Shown piece by piece: positions 8,044-10,000 of a DNA stretch of 10,000 bases; positions within the stretch are counted from its first letter, which is position 1, and each line of letters opens with the position of its first letter. The notes beneath the pieces are model-generated. The model searched no databases and was not told where the DNA came from. It worked only from the letters and a program-made list of their open reading frames with translations. This DNA is from Kiritimatiellota bacterium (lineage in GTDB: Bacteria > Verrucomicrobiota > Kiritimatiellia > JAAZAB01). Position numbers and translations under genes: made by a program. The DNA lies in the NCBI GenBank assembly GCA_008636095.1, contig VSJD01000074.1, forward strand, positions 1 through 10,000. The letters run 5' to 3'.

Positions 8044-8123
8044 ATAAAAACCTTAAGCAAACGCCGAACATCCAACATCGAACATCGAATGTAAAGATAA
8101 GAACAGAAACAAATACCGAACGA

Positions 8124-8510
8124 TTATTTGTCAGACTTTCTTTTTTCGGCAGTTTTAATGCTGGCAACAAAGATCCTAATCAACTCGTCTGTTTCGTTAA
8201 TTGCGGCTGTAATCTCTGAAACATTTTGAGGGGCCATCACCTTGTGGGTTAACCGTAACCAGCGTTTGGATTCCCTTAGTTCTTTAAGGCAAATACGTAA
8301 TTTATGGCAAAAATCAGGCATGGACTCCGCCGATTCAGCTTCGCCGTGATTTGACAATGGAGATGTTCCTGAGCGCAACAACTGGTTTGCAATATGATTG
8401 CCGGCGCGCGTTGTCGGCAGGTGCTCTGTCAGTTTGACAATCATAGTCGCATAATCCAGCAACCTGTCTTCGAGATTGTACCGGTTATTGCTATGTTTGT
8501 CCGGATTCAT
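8124..8510 (-). CDS. Four-helix-bundle protein (S23 / 23S rRNA intervening-sequence protein family)
   Basis: From the ATG at 8510 the product has 128 residues, the usual family size. It shows the family pattern: LEDRLLDYATMIVKL (helix 1, residues 13-27), then ANQLLRSGTSPLSNHGEAESAES (residues 41-63, the conserved Q-L-x-R-S-G-x-S-x-x-x-N-x-G-E-A core), DFCHKLRICLKELRESKRWLRL (residues 67-88), and a last helix around 96-120. The family was first met as proteins encoded in 23S rRNA intervening sequences; its biochemical role is unknown, and the related Avd protein works in diversity-generating retroelements. No rRNA, reverse transcriptase or variable repeat is visible here. The 8510 start lacks a clear RBS. 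An in-frame ATG at 8579 overlaps the ribD stop as ATGA and would add 23 residues, partly encoded by the inverted repeat (KHRTSNIE-type). The gene lies between ribD and ribE in the same direction, so it is probably co-transcribed. Confidence 0.85.
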   Translation of the reverse strand: MNPDKHSNNRYNLEDRLLDYATMIVKLTEHLPTTRAGNHIANQLLRSGTSPLSNHGEAESAESMPDFCHKLRICLKELRESKRWLRLTHKVMAPQNVSEITAAINETDELIRIFVASIKTAEKRKSDK

Positions 8511-8521
8511 ATGCTTGATTT

Positions 8522-8566
8522 CATTCGTCGTTGGGCGTTCGATGTTGGATGTTCGATGTTTGCTTA
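8522..8566. repeat. Right inverted-repeat arm with degenerate heptamers
   Basis: Read on the - strand, this block begins TAAGCAAAC and continues with GAACATC and CAACATC heptamers, then a degenerate GCCCAACGAC stretch and GAATG. It is the inverted partner of the arms at 7872, 7964 and 8054. It begins just after the ribD stop codon (8576-8578) and lies within the possible 5' extension of the four-helix-bundle gene. Confidence 0.9.
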
Positions 8567-8575
8567 TTCCTTCTT

Positions 8576-9697
8576 TCATCGCCTTGGCCTTGCCGTAATC
8601 AGAATATCCTGCCCCATTCGCCGGCATTCGGTAAATACAAATTTCGGCGCGGCCGATAGCGGCCAGCCGGCGCCGCCGACGGCCCCCGGCGCTTTGTCGC
8701 CGCCAATGATGCAGGGCGCGATAAAAAACCGGAATTCGTTGATCAGGCCGGCGCGAATCAGGGAGGCTGACAGGTCGCCCCCCCCTTCACATAACACATG
8801 TAAACAGCCAAGATGCCCGAGTTTTTTCATGAGTGCGGTCAGCGAAACTCTGCCCCGTGACTTTGGCAGGACCCAAACCTGGGCGCCACATGCTCGCCAT
8901 GCGGTCTGCCGGCGCGCCGGACACCGGCGGGTGGTAGCGATGATTGTTTGCGCCTGAAACCCGTCGGTAAAAATCTTGGCGCTGGCTGGCAGATTTCCCT
9001 TGGTATCCACGATGACCCGCCATGGCCGGCGCCCGCCCGAAGGCTTGGGCAATAGCGAAGGATCGTCGGCAAGCACAGTACGGGCGCCAACCATGATGGC
9101 GTCGGCGCTCCGGCGCCAGGCTTGAACCTGCCGGCGGGCCGCAGGACCTGTAATCCAGCGGGATCGTCCACGCTCATCGGCGATTTTGCCGTCCAGCGAT
9201 ACAGCCAGTTTCAGGGTCAAGTAAGGGCGGAGCGTTCGAATCCACTGTTTAAAGGGGGCGATCAATTGCTGCGCTTCGGGCGCACCAATGCCTTCAATTA
9301 CCTCAATCCCGGCCTTGCGCAGGATGGCTATGCCCCGGCCGTTGTGCCTGGGATTGGGGTCGCGCGCGGCCAGGACCACGCGCCGAATGCCTGACTGGAT
9401 AATGGCCCGTGTGCATGGTGGCGTGCGACCCTGGGTACAGCAGGGTTCAAGTGTGACGTACAGCGTGGCGTTCCTGGCGCGCGTGCCTGCTTCCTGAATG
9501 GCCAGCGCCTCGGCATGCATGCCGCCGGAGTGGTGATGCCATCCCTGGCCGACCAGGTGTCCCTGGCTGACCAAGCGACGCCCGCTTACAATCACGGCGC
9601 CCACCGGCGGATTTGGGCGTGTCAGACCCTCGCCCCGCCGGGCCAGCGCCAGCGCGCGTGCCATCCAGTAATTGTGGTCGCGACCGTCGCCGCGCAT
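8576..9697 (-). CDS. ribD: Bifunctional diaminohydroxyphosphoribosylaminopyrimidine deaminase / 5-amino-6-(5-phosphoribosylamino)uracil reductase
   Basis: This 373-residue cytosolic enzyme deaminates the pyrimidine ring opened from GTP and then reduces the ribose with NADPH, the second and third steps of riboflavin synthesis. The N-terminal cytidine-deaminase-like domain (1-150) has PNPPVGAVIV, HAE at 61-63 (zinc His and catalytic Glu) and TLEPC-CTQGRTPPC with zinc cysteines 86 and 95. The reductase domain (about 158-370) shows KLAVSLDGKIA, SRWITG, DAIMVGARTVLADDPSL, CEGGGDLSASLI and FFIAPCIIGG. The start at 9697 is chosen because GGGAGG lies 6 bases before it; the longer frame to 9778 would overlap the end of nusB. 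Residues 41-52 carry a six-residue tandem duplication (RLVSQG/HLVGQG) just ahead of the zinc motif. nusB ends 32 bases upstream. The stop codon lies just outside the inverted repeat bordering the four-helix-bundle gene, and the C-terminus (DILITARPRR) looks complete. Confidence 0.96.
   Translation of the reverse strand: MRGDGRDHNYWMARALALARRGEGLTRPNPPVGAVIVSGRRLVSQGHLVGQGWHHHSGGMHAEALAIQEAGTRARNATLYVTLEPCCTQGRTPPCTRAIIQSGIRRVVLAARDPNPRHNGRGIAILRKAGIEVIEGIGAPEAQQLIAPFKQWIRTLRPYLTLKLAVSLDGKIADERGRSRWITGPAARRQVQAWRRSADAIMVGARTVLADDPSLLPKPSGGRRPWRVIVDTKGNLPASAKIFTDGFQAQTIIATTRRCPARRQTAWRACGAQVWVLPKSRGRVSLTALMKKLGHLGCLHVLCEGGGDLSASLIRAGLINEFRFFIAPCIIGGDKAPGAVGGAGWPLSAAPKFVFTECRRMGQDILITARPRR
9542..9577. 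repeat. 18-bp tandem duplication inside ribD
   Basis: Positions 9542-9559 and 9560-9577 are adjacent 18-bp units matching at 15 of 18 positions. They encode HLVGQG and RLVSQG respectively, and keep the reading frame. Confidence 0.85.
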
Positions 9698-9729
9698 AGC
9701 GCGCCTCCCACATTTAAAAGTTACCGAAC

Positions 9730-10000
9730 CTAATTCGATGCACTCGGCTCCCGGCTGGGGCGTGGTATATCTTTGCACGCGCGATCCAGGATGCCGTTGA
9801 CAAATTTACCGGATTCGTTGGAACTGAAACGCTTGGCGATATCCACGGCCTCGTTAATGGAAACCACCGGCGGAATATCAGGACGGAACAGCATTTCAAA
9901 AAGGGCCAGGCGAATGACATTCCGGTCCACGGCATTCAGGCGTTTAACGTCCCAGTGATCGGCATAGTTCTGAATGCGCTCGTCAAGCTCATGGAGATGA
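9730..10000 (-). CDS. nusB: Transcription antitermination protein NusB (3' part; 5' end beyond the window)
   Basis: The frame is open from the right edge to the TAG at 9730-9732. It encodes the conserved C-terminal half of NusB: W-D-V-x-R-L-N-A-V-D-R-N-V-I-R-L-A-L-F-E-M, RPDIPPVVSINEAVDIAKRF, then SSNESGKFVNGILDRACKDI. NusB binds boxA RNA with NusE/S10 and promotes antitermination, mainly in rRNA operons. A GTG at 9928-9930 lies inside the conserved V-D-R-N motif and is not a start. The last ten residues (PRPSREPSASN) are an unremarkable tail. The gene leads into ribD by 32 bases; nusB commonly neighbours riboflavin genes in bacteria, so this is a familiar arrangement. Confidence 0.93.
   Translation of the reverse strand, partial: HLHELDERIQNYADHWDVKRLNAVDRNVIRLALFEMLFRPDIPPVVSINEAVDIAKRFSSNESGKFVNGILDRACKDIPRPSREPSASN

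Larger units (their letters stand above)
7841..8100. repeat. Three tandem copies (~90 bp) of the ribE leader and start region fused to a heptamer repeat
   Basis: Unit 1 is 7841-7930 (90 bp), unit 2 is 7931-8022 (92 bp), and unit 3 starts at 8023 and decays near 8100. Each unit, read on the + strand, has the complement of the first seven ribE codons (C/TTGAATGAGGCC), the CAT start complement (7859-7861, 7949-7951, 8041-8043), an A-rich stretch containing the RBS complement, TAAGCAAAC, and then a run of GAACATC/CAACATC heptamers ending in GAATG. Units 1, 2 and 3 carry about four, five and three heptamers. Units 2 and 3 have GCCGG where ribE itself has GCCAG, showing some divergence after duplication. 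Confidence 0.95.
8054..8566. mobile_element. Candidate small cassette: four-helix-bundle gene bounded by 30-bp terminal inverted repeats
   Basis: The left arm at 8054-8083 (TAAGCAAAC followed by heptamers) is repeated in inverted orientation at 8537-8566, on the other side of the four-helix-bundle gene. The two arms match at 28 of 30 positions. The left arm of the second tandem unit (7964-7993) matches the right arm at 30 of 30. Both arms continue inwards to a GAATG motif (left ending at 8091, right at 8522-8526 as CATTC). The interior is more AT-rich than ribD: 8161-8220 is about 42% G+C, while 9601-9660 is about 78%. No transposase is present, so movement would have to be helped in trans. 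No target-site duplication could be identified. Confidence 0.5.

Noticed and set aside
7841..8100. Possible CRISPR array
   Set aside because: The tandem units carry no unique spacers; the variation is in heptamer number and a few substitutions. Each unit contains the ribE start, and no cas gene is near.
7746..8170. Two long minus-strand reading frames rich in MFDVRCS-type residues (7746-8078 and 7871-8170)
   Set aside because: They are translations of the heptamer repeats, which have no stop in any frame. One also overlaps ribE in another frame. No family resemblance or independent start signal.
8124..8510. Diversity-generating retroelement accessory gene (Avd is also a four-helix bundle)
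   Set aside because: No reverse transcriptase, template repeat or variable repeat is visible, and the sequence fits the S23/IVP pattern (Q-L-x-R-S-G-x-S, N-x-G-E-A) better.
8124..8510. 23S rRNA intervening sequence
   Set aside because: No rRNA sequence flanks the gene; it lies between ribD and ribE.
9698..9778. Longer ribD start at 9778
   Set aside because: It would overlap the end of nusB and add 27 residues not matching RibD, while GGGAGG lies 6 bases before the ATG at 9697.

Overview
The window looks like a chromosomal segment from a member of the PVC superphylum (Planctomycetes, Verrucomicrobia and relatives), most likely Kiritimatiellota, Lentisphaerota or Verrucomicrobiota. This is inferred from protein style: a large secreted glycosidase-like protein with a FlgD-type Ig domain, a beta-helix protein with a 'choice-of-anchor Q' type C-terminus, and a four-helix-bundle gene embedded in GAACATC-type heptamer repeats. 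No rRNA or other decisive marker is present, so the taxonomic call is tentative.

Left part (1-7188, + strand): three genes for exported proteins. The first (102-4010) is a 1302-residue multidomain protein resembling glycoside hydrolases, with a FlgD-like Ig domain and a C-terminal carbohydrate-binding-like domain. The second (4096-5385) is a right-handed beta-helix protein. The third (5602-7188) is a helical, TPR-like protein of unknown function. All three have signal peptides, so this side concerns the cell envelope or outside, possibly polysaccharide binding or breakdown.

Right part (7199-10000, - strand): a riboflavin biosynthesis run transcribed towards the left group. In transcription order it holds the 3' part of nusB (running off the right edge), ribD (bifunctional deaminase/reductase), a four-helix-bundle (S23/IVP family) gene, and ribE (riboflavin synthase alpha chain). 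RibD carries out two middle steps and RibE the last step of riboflavin synthesis. ribE and the TPR-like gene converge with only 10 bases between their stop codons, inside an imperfect palindrome.

The unusual part is 7841-8566. The four-helix-bundle gene sits between ribD and ribE and is bracketed by 30-bp inverted repeats built from 7-bp units. One arm, together with the ribosome-binding site, start codon and first seven codons of ribE, is present in three tandem copies of about 90 bp. The result is two extra ribosome-binding-site/ATG modules upstream of ribE. Each starts a 26-codon reading frame whose stop codon overlaps or abuts the next ribosome-binding site. This has the look of a small repeat-bounded mobile cassette that invaded a housekeeping operon and reshaped the leader of the downstream gene.
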